Shown one piece after another: positions 1 to 13,100 of a DNA stretch of 64,000 nt (within the stretch, counting starts at the first letter, position 1; each line of letters starts with the position of its first letter). Under the pieces are notes generated by a model that saw only the letters and a program-made list of their open reading frames with translations, made no database searches and was not told the origin of the DNA. A program made the position numbers and the translations under genes. The DNA is from Ancylostoma caninum. Taxonomy: Eukaryota > Nematoda > Chromadorea > Rhabditida > Ancylostomatidae. The stretch covers positions 742,001-806,000 of the forward strand of contig JBAJFG010000071.1 of assembly GCA_037903475.1 (NCBI GenBank), written 5' to 3'.

Positions 1-296
1 TTGTGGTCACTGCTCTGATCAAGGTTAATACCAGAAATTTTCTGGAAGTTTTTGGAACCGTTAAAGTGGGATAGTGCGATTTTATTGGTAATCTGATCGA
101 GTAGTAGAGCTCTATGATCTTAATCCATGTACGGGATTGATATTAACCCACCCATATTGAACCTGGAAGTGCACTATGAATCGTAGTTTTGGGACTTGGA
201 TTATGCCAGTTCTATGATAAGCATAAACTGCTTTCTACAAACCATATCACCATTGAACAGGCATGCCTCATGGTATTTTTTCTTTTTGGTCTTCAG
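1..296. other. window-edge stretch, no exon assigned
   Basis: I see no convincing exon here. It is probably intron or upstream sequence of the gene whose first recognisable exon begins at 297, directly after a CTTCAG acceptor. The start of that gene lies outside the window or is not recognisable. Confidence 0.4.
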
Positions 297-949
297 GCAA
301 TCCACAATGGAGATGAGAGCATGATAATCGATAACCGTAAGCGACTTGGCTACCAGTTGCGAATGTTTACCGCTCGGTGTTTTCCACCAAAGCCAAGCAA
401 CAAGGCGAAGCCCCTCACAGCAGGTGCTCTCTATCGCTAAAGGTAGTGCTTTACAAAGGAAAATTTTAATGTTAAGGTTGCTCTCCACCTCGTCCTGGCG
501 CCCCTTCTTCCGACCCTGACTTTGGTACCATTCACTCTGAGTCTGCAAGCCAAATTTTGCAGTCATTTATCGGAGCAGGTGGCAGCAACCCTGTGAACGT
601 TCCAAAAGAGGAACCCGACATGGATCACGAGGAGGTTAGCTATGAATACTTGTTTTTAGAATGTGAGATAGCGAAGAGTATGACCATTGCACCACTAACT
701 CCATATTAGCTTCGTCGCATTTTATGGATTATTTGGCCAAAAACAGCATCTTTTATCCGTTTTTTTTTTGAACATTCTTGTTATATTTAGAGATTTTATA
801 ATAACCTCTGCTTTGCATTGCTCCGTTTTCAGGGAGATCACGAAGAAGGTGGCGATGGCTTGGATGAAGTTGACAATGGTTTTGCTGATTCAAGTGTCAT
901 GCAAGCTGCTTTGGCTTGCATGGTAGCTCAACACCAGCAACAGCAACAA

Positions 950-984
<35 letters not shown>

Positions 985-1027
985 ACAGCAGCAACAGCAA
1001 ATCGTCAATCATCCAGAGCATCCGTGA
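297..1027 (+). CDS. 3' exons of an acidic, polyglutamine-tailed protein (5' end missing)
   Basis: Three exons join in phase: 297-423, 477-634 and 833-1027, 159 codons plus TGA. Introns are 53 and 198 nt. The first exon follows CTTCAG and carries a basic stretch (DNRKRLGYQLR). The second is rich in Pro/Ser and ends in a VPKEEPD motif of the psi-K-x-E SUMO-acceptor type, then an acidic run. The third is acidic (DHEEGGDGLDEVD), then has a short hydrophobic patch (MQAALACMVA) and 22 consecutive glutamines before IVNHPEHP and the stop. The composition suggests a nuclear or transcription-related protein, but that is inference; I do not recognise the family. The gene is truncated by the window edge. 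The downstream neighbour rbx-1 is on the same strand about 0.8 kb away, too far for a typical nematode operon spacing. Confidence 0.72.
935..1000 (+). repeat. CAG/CAA repeat coding polyglutamine
   Basis: Twenty-two in-frame glutamine codons mix CAA and CAG, so the tract is not a pure triplet repeat and should be less prone to slippage than pure CAG. It lies near the C-terminus of the protein ending at 1027. Confidence 0.9.
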
Positions 1028-1841
1028 CTGTACATGTCTTTTGTTATTTTTTATGATTTGTATTATAGAGTTGTTTTTTTTTCGATGTTTTGAGTGTGTA
1101 GTCGTTCCCCACCTCTCAGCGTAGATCGGAAACTGCCGGCTTTCGATATCTCATACTTTTCAGTAATTGCTCTTCCACTTACAGAATTGGTGCATAGTCG
1201 ACCATCATTTTCGGACATTTTCGCCTTCTCCCGTTTAATTTCGCTTCCGATTCGGAGAGTGTTTTCGATTAGCACACTACAGCACTACCCCAAAATAGAG
1301 AAGAATTATCCATTCAGTGAAGGAGTTTCACCGAGTCTGGTAGGATCTATACTTGTTGGTAAAGAGATGGCTTAGTACTTCATTGTTGACGCATATGTGA
1401 TACATTCTCCATGATTTACATCACCCCTGAGTTTCCTTGTTCTTTTTTGCTTGTTCTCAGTGTTATTCCAATCTCGGTATTTTTAAAACTTTTGTCTTAT
1501 CAGTTATATCTATACGATCTTAGTGATTTTTAGTTAGATGCTCAATTGCGGTATTTGTTGCGTTTGTAGAACACATATCAAATTTATTTCCATGATGAGA
1601 GGGTCACTCTTGATGCTGTTGTTTCGGCGTGACGTGAGCATCCCGGTCTAGTCGAGGTTGTGTTATATTCCCACTATTACGGTAACAATTGTATTAACAT
1701 ATCTTCTGTTTATTTTGTTGTATAAAACGTAACATTCCTTTCGTATCTGCTGTTTTGTCATGTTTCCGCAGAAGATACCACTAGATTTTGTTCTATATAC
1801 ATATGTACGGAATTTTATTTGGAAGTCTCTTATAGTTAGCT
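1028..1841. other. intergenic region between the polyQ gene and rbx-1
   Basis: Mostly AT-rich and without a convincing coding exon. It should contain the 3' UTR of the upstream gene and the promoter of rbx-1. A possible SL acceptor (TCTCTTATAG, ending at 1835) sits six bases before the rbx-1 ATG. Confidence 0.5.
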
Positions 1842-2975
<1,134 letters not shown>

Positions 2976-3155
2976 TCTTGAACGGCATCTCAGATTCATG
3001 TTTTTTGTGACTTTATGTGCCTCCCGATGTAATGAAGTTTGTCTTCAGTTGTGCTAATTTTTGGGCTTTTGTTGAATAGCTCCTGTGTTATTAAGATCTT
3101 CATCTCAAGCATGTTGAATTGTGCATGTAATTCCTTAATTCTGGTGATGTTTGAA

Positions 3156-3161
3156 AATAAA
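3156..3161 (+). terminator. rbx-1: poly(A) signal of rbx-1
   Basis: A canonical AATAAA hexamer lies about 180 bases after the rbx-1 stop codon, on the same strand. Confidence 0.6.
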
Positions 3162-6041
3162 TATCGCGTTTATTCTTAATACCTTTGCAAAAATAAAAGG
3201 TGCACTTTCACTGAATGGTAACGTGCGAGTGAACACCTACTACGTACGGAATGGAAGATCACCCTATAACTGCGTTGGGTGGCGGTCAAGACGTACGCCG
3301 CGACGCGGCCGCAACACGCATACGCTTTTCAAGTTCAGGTTCTTTCCTCAAATTCGGCGCACTAAATTACATCGGTGGCCGCCTTCTCACAGTTTATGGG
3401 TCCCCAAAACACTCATCTGTCCCAGTCAAGCTTATAAAAATTGTCCATATCCACGCAGAACTGCTCGTACCCTAGAAAGCTGCAGCCGCGACGCGCGCAT
3501 GAATCGACCAATCACAGACCAGCAGCGTACCTCTTGTCACGCAGCCAACTGCGTTTACCTTGAAGAATTGGTACATAAGCTAGTTTGCACTGGTCGTTGT
3601 GTTCAAGGGAACCTTTGTAACAAAGAAAATGCTCACTTGCGTTGAAGAATTAACGTGGTGGAATGTTTAGTAGTACCTCCTCGAAGGTTCTTAGTAGGTT
3701 CAAAAAAAGTTATGAGAAACTGCAGAGGTCGGCCAACGCTAGCACAGCTCGTCATCTTTTGAGGTTTGAAACTCCGAATGTGCGCAGTTTTTTCATCCTT
3801 ATCGTCGTATTATTGAAAATCTATGTACAACTGTTCAGAATATATTGAAATGCAAATCATTACGTATATTTAATGGTACTCAAATCATTTGGAAGACTTC
3901 AATTTTTGTTTTTTTTAATTGGACGACTGTCGACTGAAGCCGTGGAATTGTAGAAAAATGCCAACGAATTCTCCTATGAAGGACCTGAGATGCTGACATT
4001 CCTGAAACAAATGCAACATCGAGTAGGAAAATGCCGTGTTACGGAAGTACATGCAAAATATCACAGAAGAGGTTAAAGTGGTAGAAATCACAGAATCCAC
4101 AACAGGAGATTTCGGTTACAGTAATCCGCGCCCTTTAAATTGCAGTCGGAGCGCGGCATCGTCACTGCATAGAGAATTTCGTATTTGCAACCTGTAGAAT
4201 TGTGGACTTCGTCAGTGACTAAGTTTGTTTCGTGAATAAATGTTCGCTAATACTGAAACAGATAGGTTTTTGAATAGGTTTCTGCGTTTCAGGGATGCGG
4301 AGCATGACCCTATGCTCGTTTTCTTTTTCAGTATGTTTCGATACAGTTCCAGGACATCTATAAACTGTTTGGAAATACTCATCATTCAGTAATCACCAGG
4401 TTAAGCAATCTCAGTGAATTTCTCCACCTGCACTTATGTTTTTTTCTGTAGGTTCACTGTATGCATGCTATAACTATTTTCTCATTTCTTCTCGAATACG
4501 AAACTGGATCAACCCTAGAACCAGCCCTAAACTCAGTCTAGTTCCCGAATAAGCGTGTTTCGATTTTGACTGAAAAATAGTGACACTGCTTTGCGTGCTT
4601 CAGGAGATGGATGATAGACGTGCCGGACGTCCTTCTCGCATAGTGACTATTCTTCACAAAGTACGCCGGTCGTGTTAAAAGTGTTCGTTACCCATCTTTC
4701 TGAAATCACTCCTTCCGCTTGTTTCCTCCCTGTTTCGTCGTGCTCCTCCCTCAGATGCCTTGGAAGATTTGAGCAAAGATTTGATTAACTAGAAAATTCC
4801 TTTTGAAGGGAAGCGCACTGTCTATAGGGCATTGCAAAACTGAGTTTGAATTGAGCGATTCTGAAGTGGGTGAAGCACACTTGTTAACGAAACACTGCTA
4901 GCACATTGAGCGACGCTAACCGGTTAACTCCTTATGGTGGAATCATGCCGAACAGCTTGAAACGAAGCCAGTGCAAAACTGTGCTCTTTGAAATAACGGG
5001 AAGGCCACTATCAGAGTTCACCTGAGCTGTTGACCATCTGAACATATCGCGACGTCCACAACGTGGGAAACTGCGTAATCAAACTGTGACTCTCCGAAAT
5101 GTGTCCGAACCAGTCAGGCGTAGTAGCGCATGACGAACGCAGAGCAGATGAGACATTCAGTTCAATCTCTTTTCTATGCTGTGTGCGCATAAGTTATAGG
5201 AAAAGGCATGAAGTATTTGCACAACATGATAGCTCAGAAGTCAGATCTGATAAACGAGTAGTTTATTAGTCGTTCCTTGGAAATCGCCATTGGGAACTAA
5301 ACAGCACTTGACAGAAGTCGTTGTCGTCAAGTAATTCGTCAAGCTTCTCTGTGCGAACCAAAATAGATATCTTTTTAACAGTTTCTAGCTTTGAATATCC
5401 TTATTTGGCTCCATTATGTGGCTCATTTCTCAATTCAATGCGACTATAATCTCGCAAACTTCGCCATGACACAACCATGAGTCAATGTGGGCGTGGCCTC
5501 GTAGAAGGCTCAAAAGTGGACACAACCAGGAGTCAAAATGGCCTGATAACGCTGGTTGACACATCCAGCACTCAGATTTCGAAGAGCCATGGTTGTGTCC
5601 ACTAATTTCGAGCGCAGGATGTGTCCACCAACTGAAACCGGCTGAGTGCCGGATGTGTCCACTAAATTGGCCCAACGTGACTGGTTGTGTTCACCACGGT
5701 TAACTAATCAATGATAAACTTTCGCATGCCTACCTTGCCGTGAGCGGTTTCCTCACTCATTTGTTGTTCCTCTTCCTCTTCGTTTTTCACCGCGATCATT
5801 ATCTCCTACACTTGCAGTATTCTCACACTTTTACTTTACTAGAGTTTCTTTTTATGTTCCCATACTCTTTTTCGGTATTCCGCCAAAATCAAACTCGCTT
5901 ATTAAGAAGATAGACAGACGGGTTGATAAGGGCGAAGTCGGGGTGATTTAGTCTTTTGTTCAGGAAATATTCATCAGCATTATTTCTTAACAACTTTTTA
6001 AAATCGATCTGGTTTGCAATTGAGGCATATCATACTCTATA
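3162..6041. other. intergenic, repeat-derived DNA without a supported gene
   Basis: No exon with both splice signals and coding character was found. 4066-4205 is half of an inverted repeat pair with 16274-16410. 5460-5700 is rich in GTGTCCAC/GTGGACAC words and resembles the 15.2-15.9 kb tandem array, so these two distant regions appear to be related repeats in opposite orientation. Confidence 0.5.
4066..4205 (+). repeat. interspersed repeat, copy 1 of 2
   Basis: About 140 bp that reappears reverse-complemented at 16274-16410 with high identity, including the shared phrase ATTTCGGTTACAGTAATCC and the nearby CGCGCCCTTTAAATTG. It has no coding potential. Confidence 0.75.
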
Positions 6042-6075
6042 TATATATATATACATTATATTACATATTACATAT

Positions 6076-6129
<54 letters not shown>
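6042..6129. repeat. (TA)n microsatellite
   Basis: Near-pure TA dinucleotide run with a short TTACATA interruption. It abuts the inverted-repeat element starting at 6130. Confidence 0.9.
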
Positions 6130-6132
<3 letters not shown>

Positions 6133-6670
6133 GGGGGGCCATAAGTTATTGTACAACGTTTGCTGGCCCATTTCTCCGCAGTAGTAAAATATTTTTTGCC
6201 GCACTAGGCACTGTTTAATAGAGCTGGATTTGCTCTATCTTTTGATCACAAAAACCTCCTGGATACTTCCAAGATAACGAAAAAAGTTTATCGGAAACAT
6301 TCATTGCAGACTTTCGGTGCCGCAAAATGCACTAACTCTGCCCGCAATTTCCGAGCAAAACAGCCACAAAAACAGTTTGATATTTTTAGAAAGAGCATTC
6401 TTTGCTCTTTAAGATGCATCTAAGCAGTACACCCCACTTTAGAGATTTGGTGGATTTTTCGTAAAAAATTTCCACATCAACCCGCTTTTTTCAAAAACCT
6501 GTTCTAAGTCCAACTGCTCCAAAGCAAAACTCTCCCGGGAAACCGGGTTTTAACTGTAAGATACTTTGATCCCTGCTCTATTCGGCAGCGAAAAGAGCAG
6601 GATAATCCATGTGTTGCTGGTGGAGAAATAAATGAGCAAACGTTGTACAATAACTTATGGCCCCCCCCTG
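6130..6670. mobile_element. Tc1-like MITE, 541 bp
   Basis: The terminal inverted repeats are about 35 bp. Both ends start CAGGGGGGGCCATAAGTTAT, continuing TGTACAACGTTTGCT, and are flanked by TA. CAG-starting termini plus a TA target site are typical of the Tc1/IS630 group. The interior has no transposase, so it is non-autonomous. It sits inside a TA microsatellite. Confidence 0.85.
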
Positions 6671-6683
6671 TATATATATATAT

Positions 6684-6956
6684 CAGTGGCGGACGCAGAA
6701 AGTGGGCGGGAGGGGGGGCGTGGGAAGAAAAGTGGGGTCTCCGCCGTTTTGGGGACCCAGACGGAAAATAAAATTAATAATAATATTAATTATAATAATA
6801 AACAATAAATAAAAAATATATTAAAAATAATAATAAAAATAAACAATTAAAAATAAACTAACACAAGATTTTTATTTGTATTGTAAAGTAATTTCGAAAA
6901 TTTGGCGACCCATTCTCGGAGGCGCCCCCCCGCCCCCCTCCCTCTCTCGTCCGCCA

Positions 6957-6959
<3 letters not shown>
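6684..6959. mobile_element. short TIR element, repeat family A (full-length copy)
   Basis: The 12-bp inverted termini CAGTGGCGGACG / CGTCCGCCACTG face each other across an AT-rich core with GC-rich subterminal regions. Partial copies sit at 28192-28275 and 58633-58870. It is non-coding and flanked on both sides by TA repeats. Confidence 0.75.

Positions 6960-7030
<71 letters not shown>
6960..7030. repeat. (TA)n microsatellite
   Basis: About 70 bp of uninterrupted TA dinucleotides immediately after the family A element. Reading frames through it give only Tyr-Ile repeats and are not genes. Confidence 0.95.
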
Positions 7031-7033
<3 letters not shown>

Positions 7034-7194
7034 CAGACTTTATGTGACTTTGTGCGTGCGTGTGCACACGGGCTACCATTGGTCAGTGATGGTGATTGGT
7101 GGTGATTGTGAGATCCTATAAAAGGCTAATAACGGGTATGGGGTGGTGGAGTAGGGTAGAGAGTTGGGTGAGCAGAAGGGCTCGCGATGTGCAA

Positions 7195-7468
7195 CGGATC
7201 CGTCGCTGGAGAAGAGGTGCGCTGGCGTCCCAAAAGTGGGGAAACGCCTAGAATCGGGTCCAACGGCGTGATAAGAGTGCGCCGGCGTCCAAAAGTGGGG
7301 AAACGCCTGGAGTCGGGTGCAAAGGTGTGATAAGGGTGCGCCGGCGTCCAAAAGTGGGGAAACGCCTGGAGTCGGGTGCAAAGGTGTGATAAGGGTGCGC
7401 CGGCGTCCAAAAGTGGGGAAACGCCTAGAGTCGGGTCCAACGGTGTGATAAGGGTGCGCCGGCGTTTA
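7195..7468. repeat. 59-bp minisatellite, about 4.5 copies
   Basis: The tandem unit begins TGCGCCGGCGTCCAAAAGTG and ends GGTGTGATAAGGG, period 59 bp. The same unit and a 50-bp derivative form a larger array at 62631-63350. No coding function is inferred. Confidence 0.9.
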
Positions 7469-7479
7469 ATGCGATTCTA

Positions 7480-8924
7480 TCACCATTTGATGCAAAATAT
7501 AGAATAATTTCGGGTGTATGCCAGGAAGAACGATAGCTGGCAATAGGAGGCTGCTATGAACCCATGTGTCAATATCCCATGCAATTGTAGCCCCGCCCTT
7601 GGATAGATACAGACGGTTCAGAAACGACTCACTATTGGTGAAATCCTATGTGGAGAGCATAGATGCGCTTTTGACAAGTGGCGCTTGTTCTACTTTGTTG
7701 GTTCCATTGGTTTTTAGCTAACTGAAATGTTAAAACGGCCCGAAAATGATGTGCGAGTAAGTGTAACGCAGGCGTTCGATCAGTGCGATACCGACTCCCA
7801 GGTGAATAGCCTGTAGAGAGGAGATTCACAGGCACTAACAACTGCATGTATGCTAATTATCCTCCGCTGCCGAAGATGGTTACGACCTACTTCAACAAAA
7901 TTTAGTAACGCGAAGGCAGAAGAAGCTTATTTTTCACTGAAATATGGCACATTGTCACTATGGGTTACTGTGTTGTTGTCCTAATCCTAAAAAAAATCCA
8001 TATTCGGTCTAGCCCTGAACCAAATAAAGCCTTCGGTCTTTCTACAGAGTAGGGTAGCATGCGTATCGTACGAGATGGGCGTGGTAAGCTTTACATGGGA
8101 TGCGCGGTGCAGCTGGCAGGTGTCACGAGCCATCGTTCTTCGTGACCGCCACCCAATAATTTCGCCACTTTCATTTACCATAATGTTTAACATTTTTGAG
8201 AAGTAAGCAGAAAGATAGTGTTCCAATACTGGGAAGCATTTTCTTTCAATTAGATGTTTCATTTGGAAAACAACAAACAAGATGAGCATTTGTAAGTAGT
8301 GGTGCTCATTTATCTACTAGGTTGATACATATTTTTGCGGCTTTTTTCGCGACTTCTCTGCTCGATAAAAATCAAATTTTTTCGAATGGTTTTTTTTTTC
8401 ATGAAAGCAATCCTCTTTCTCCATTGTAGGAGCTGTCCAAAGCTGGAACCACATTCGCCATAATATGCTCTACCACTTCGGAAAAGGTTGGAATGCAACA
8501 CTGTCATTTTCTCTTCAGCCTTTTAAGAAGAACCATTCAGCCGGGCCAAGTTGAAAGATTGTTCATATTCATAGGCTGTAAGCTCTACAAATGAAGAGAG
8601 AAGAGAAAGAGCCATTAAATCCCAAGCGCTTGGAATTTTGGGCAACGTGGAAAAGGACGAAAGCTTAACAACTATTCGAGCATAGTTCTTCCTCTCAAAA
8701 AGCTCAGAAAAGCATGGTGCTTAGCTGCTTAGCTGAACGGACCCCTACGAGCTCTCAGACAGAAACAGAGTTTGAATTTCCACAGATTTCCTGCAACATA
8801 ACGAGCAGGCTTTATTTCTGAAGAATTTCGTCAATCGAAGCTACCTCCCTTCCACTGCTCCCGAATGTTCCTAGTCGTCAAAATTTGATCGTCGAGCTCT
8901 TCGTTCTTAATTTGTAGGATTGTA
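7480..8924. other. intergenic DNA, nothing supported
   Basis: No exon found. At 8319-8341 a stretch beginning TAGGTTGATACATATTTTTG resembles a mariner-type terminus, but I found no matching partner end, so it is at most a relic. Confidence 0.4.
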
Positions 8925-9431
8925 TTAGGTTGTTGCGAAAATAATTGCCGTTTCACGGTATGCTTGAAAAAAACTTTTTTCTTGCACAATTCAACAACTT
9001 CAAGCTAACTTGTGCTAGCTTCTGGTAGGGTTTGTTCAGCTCTTTCAGATACTTCTTCAAAAATATGGCTAGCTCTTCCCTGGACTTTTTTATAGGGTCG
9101 CGAAAAATGGTGAGCCGACGCGATTTTGGAGTGATCATGTTGTATGAGTTCAAACTCAGCCATTCTGCAGCGGAAGCAACCCGTAATATAGAGCTTGCTT
9201 TTGGCACGGATTCTCCTTCCGAAAAGACAGTGAGGTGCTGGTTCGCAAAATTCTTTTCCGGCGATTTTGGTCACGAAGATAAACCCGGTCGACAAATGAT
9301 TTACCTGATCGTTGACAGAGATGTGTAAAATCTGGAGGATTTTATTTTGATAAATAAAGTTGAGTTTGAAAAGAGTTACAGCATTTTGAACTGGGCTGCC
9401 CATTTCGGCAATTAATTTCGCAACAACCTGA
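8925..9431 (+). mobile_element. internally deleted mariner element
   Basis: The inverted termini TTAGGTTGTTGCGAAA and its near-exact reverse complement at the far end extend to about 30 bp and are flanked by TA. At about 507 bp it is far shorter than a 1.3-kb autonomous mariner. It keeps the transposase N-terminus and then jumps to the 3' end. Confidence 0.85.
9107..9328 (+). pseudogene. mariner transposase remnant, N-terminal HTH domain only
   Basis: An open frame of 73 residues from ATG to TAA. It matches the paired helix-turn-helix DNA-binding part of mariner transposases: LYEFKLSHSAAEATRNI, then a serine-rich turn, RCWFAKFFSGDF and the linker HEDKPGR. The catalytic DD34D domain (normally up to about residue 345) is absent, so it cannot transpose by itself. 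It could still bind mariner termini if expressed; that is speculation. The frame is intact despite the deletion. Confidence 0.8.
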
Positions 9432-10160
9432 TACATTCCTACTTGAATTCCTTAAATATTTTTCGATCTGGCTTTGCTAATTTTTCTTGAGCCAGAATTT
9501 CATCGAGAGACTGTGCTGCATTCCAAACAGAGCATGAGATGCAATTGTGGATACGATTTTTGACAGCATCGTTACTAAATGAAAGAAGAGGATTATTTTA
9601 AAAAACCGTTCAAGCAGCGTTAATTTTTAAGGAGGTAGTGAGTCGCGAAAAAGCCGCTTTAATTATGAATCAACTTAATAGAACCACTTCCTTGCTGCCT
9701 TGCGAGCATATCTGCTTAGAAATAGAAATCTAACTCTTGGAGATGTTTATCCAAAGTAAGTCCTTAGGGATGGCTAGCAGGTAGAAAACATTGACTTAGG
9801 GAGGGAGTGCTGGGGAGGGGGTTTAATGCTTTGATAGGCTCACACGCAGGTGTCACTGCAATCTCTCCCACTGAAACCGGCTTCTTTTCTAGAACAACTA
9901 TGACGTTATGTGATCAACCTGAATTTGCGAATGTCTCTGTAAATCGATTGGCTTCATACAAAGGCAAAATGACAGAGAGTGCGACCATTCCAGTTGATTT
10001 CTTCGACGGTGCCATGTCAAGTTTTACATAAAAAAACCAATCCTTTCTCCGTACAGATAACCTGGTCTTATGAGCAAAGGAAATCCAAGGAGGTCTTAAT
10101 GGAACAAAGCCAGAAATATGGATCCATGCACGGACATGTCTTATTGCATTATAGAACTTT
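9432..10160. other. intergenic DNA up to the RTE insertion
   Basis: I see no gene or structured repeat here. Confidence 0.4.
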
Positions 10161-10177
10161 AGAAGTGATTGTAGTAT
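10161..10177. repeat. target-site duplication, left copy
   Basis: The 17-bp word AGAAGTGATTGTAGTAT is repeated exactly at 13616-13632, marking the left boundary of the retrotransposon. Part of the right copy merges with the terminal GAA repeat. Confidence 0.9.
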
Positions 10178-13100
10178 CCACGGATCTCCCTCCTACGAGG
10201 GATCCCAGCCGATTTGCTGCGAGGCTACGTGGCGCGACCCCGGGTGGCGGATAGGGGGTTTACCGCGGACCAAAAGCAGCCATGCGCTTGCCCTGCGACG
10301 CGGGTAGATCTAGGGGATGGACTCCTTAGTTCGGCAGTGCTGGATTCGATTCATACGGCCGGCATATAAGTGTGAACATGCACTCACGCGCGTGGGTGTG
10401 TGCAAATGCTTTGTGTGGGCTGTATCCTGCAGTTCGGATTTGGCCAAAAGCTCGCATTCTAACGACTGGGAAGCGCATGAGAGGCGAGTAGGGGCCGCCT
10501 CTAACAAATAAGTCCCTTGTCCACGGGGGGAATCCTTCTCCTCGTCATTCGAATGCCGGCGACAGGCCGTAGTGACAGGCCGGCTGACGAACACCCCACG
10601 TCACATCTAATGGATCATGACGTCAAATGGATTCAAGAAGAAGGCTGCGGCGTACGCGGGAATCGACGCCCACTCGCGGGGCCCGGTGAGTGTGGACAAT
10701 AATATGCGAGGGTCCTCGATGCTTCGCGAACGGCGGCATCGGGGGGCAAGCAGGCGAGTCGTTAAGGATAACAACGTGGCCAAGACGCGTATTGCTACTT
10801 TGAACGTCGGCACGTTGACAGGCCGTTCATTTGAACTGGCAGCAGCACTGCAGCGCCGTCGAATCGACTTGTGTGCGGTGCAGGAGACGAGGTGGTCTGG
10901 CAGCAAATCCAAGGACATCGGGTGCGGATTCAAAATCGTCTACAATGGTAGCCCAGGTACAAGAAATGGTGTCGGCATCATTGTCTCCGAACGGTTCAGG
11001 GATTCCATAGCAGGCGTGGAGCGTTTTGACGACCGTCTTATGAAGATTGTTGTCGTCACTTTGGAAAGGCGCATCCATTTTTTCTCGGCATACGCCCCAC
11101 AGACCGGATGTTCAGACCGAGCCAAAGACGACTTCTGGGCGCTGATTGATGAGAAGACCGCTGCAGTACCACCAGAAGATACGGTTATTATTGCAGGGGA
11201 CTTGAATGGGCACGTGGGATCGACGAAGGACGGCTACAGATGCCACGGCGGCTTCGGATACGGGGTGCGTAACGAGGATGGCGAGCGCATTCTCGATTAC
11301 GCCGAGTCTCATAACCTTGTTATAACGAACACGAGATTTCGGAAGCGACCATCCCACCTCGTCTCTTTCTACAGCGGCAGCAACACGACACAGATCGACT
11401 ACGTGCTTGTGAGGTATCAAGACCAGAAGCTCGTCACGGATGCAAAAGTCGTACCGTATGAGACGGTCGCGTCGCAACACCGGCCGCTAATTTGCACAAT
11501 GAAGATCACGCCGCCAAACAAGAAGCGCGTCGAACGATGTGGGCCGGCTCGAATCAAGTGGTGGAGATTAAGAGAGAAAGAAATAGCAGTCATCTCTCAC
11601 ATTCAGTTGCCACCCATCACGAACGTCGACGAAACATGGCAAAAAGTAACTGATGCTGTCCTCGCAACTGCTCGCTCCGAACTCGGCACGACCAGACCTG
11701 ATCGAAGGAAGATTGACAGGAAGACCTGGCTTTGGACAGAGGAAGTGAGGGCGAAAGTTCGCGAAAAGAAGCGGCTCTACCACTCCTTCCTTGACAATAA
11801 AACGACAGACAACTGGAGGAGTTACCGCGAAGCGAAAAGGGCTGCTAAGAAGGCTGTAGCCGCAGCGAAGGCGGCTCATTACGATGAAGTCTGTAAGAAG
11901 TTAGACTCGAGGGACGGTGAGCGCTTCATCTACCGACTCGCGAAATCGCGTCAGCGCCAAGCAGACGACGTCGAGAAGTTTCACGGCGTCAACGACGAGC
12001 AAGGCCACCTCCTGATGGATCACAAGAAGGTGATGCAACGATGGAAGGATTATTTTGAGAAGGTCTCGACGGAAGAATTTGCCCATCCATCCGTCCCAGA
12101 AGTTCCGCCCACCTCCGGACCAGTGCAGCCAATCACCATCGAAGAGACCATGTATGCACTGAAGCGAATGAAGCCAGGCAAAGCGACTGGTCCAGATGAT
12201 ATGGCAGCAGAATTGTGGAAGTCGCAGTGTTGGAACTCCGCTGATTGGTTAACGAAATTTTTTAATCTAGTCATAGCGGAGAAGAAGGTGCCCGTGGACT
12301 GGCAGCGAAGCACTACCATCCCAATCTGGAAGGGCAAGGGTAGCCCCGCTGACTGCGCGAACTATCGACCAATCCGTCTTTTGTCGCATACCATGAAGAT
12401 CTTCGAGCGTATCATTGATCGCCGGTTTCGTGAAATTGTTCAACTATCCCCGAACCAGTGCGGTTTTGTACCCGGATGCGGCACTACCGATGCCATCCAC
12501 GCCGCCCGTCTCCTGATCGAGAAGCATCGTGAAAAGAAAAGACCATTGCACCTAGCCTTCCTAGATCTGGAGAAGGCCTTTGACCGCGTCCCCCACGAAG
12601 TCATTTGGTATGCTCTGCGGCTTCACGGCATTCCCGAAGAGCTGATCGAATGGGTGCGGATTCTTTACGCCGATCACAGGAGTAAAGTGCAGGCGGCCGC
12701 GGGTACATCGACGGAGTTCCCCATAACCGTGGGCGTACACCAAGGCTCAGCCCTTTCCCCGCTTCTTTTCATCGTAGTCATGGATGCCATCACAAAGGAG
12801 CTTCACAGACCAGCGCCGTGGACGCTGCTGTACGCGGATGACGTAATGCTTGCATCCGAAGACAAGGGTGAACTTGAACGACAGACGCAAGCGTGGAGTG
12901 ACCAGCTGGCACGGTTCGGCCTCCGCCTCAACGTTAAGAAGACCGAGTATTTGACCACCGACGAGCACGAGTCTGGCACTATCAAAGTTAATGGCACGGA
13001 TCTTCCGCGAGCCGCTACGTTCAAATACCTCGGCTCAGTGGTTTCATCAGACGGCAGCCTCGTCCATGAGATCACCGCACGCGTCGCCGCTGCGTGGTTG

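Noticed and set aside
5956..7121. Frames encoding long Tyr-Ile repeats
   Set aside because: Translations of TA microsatellites.
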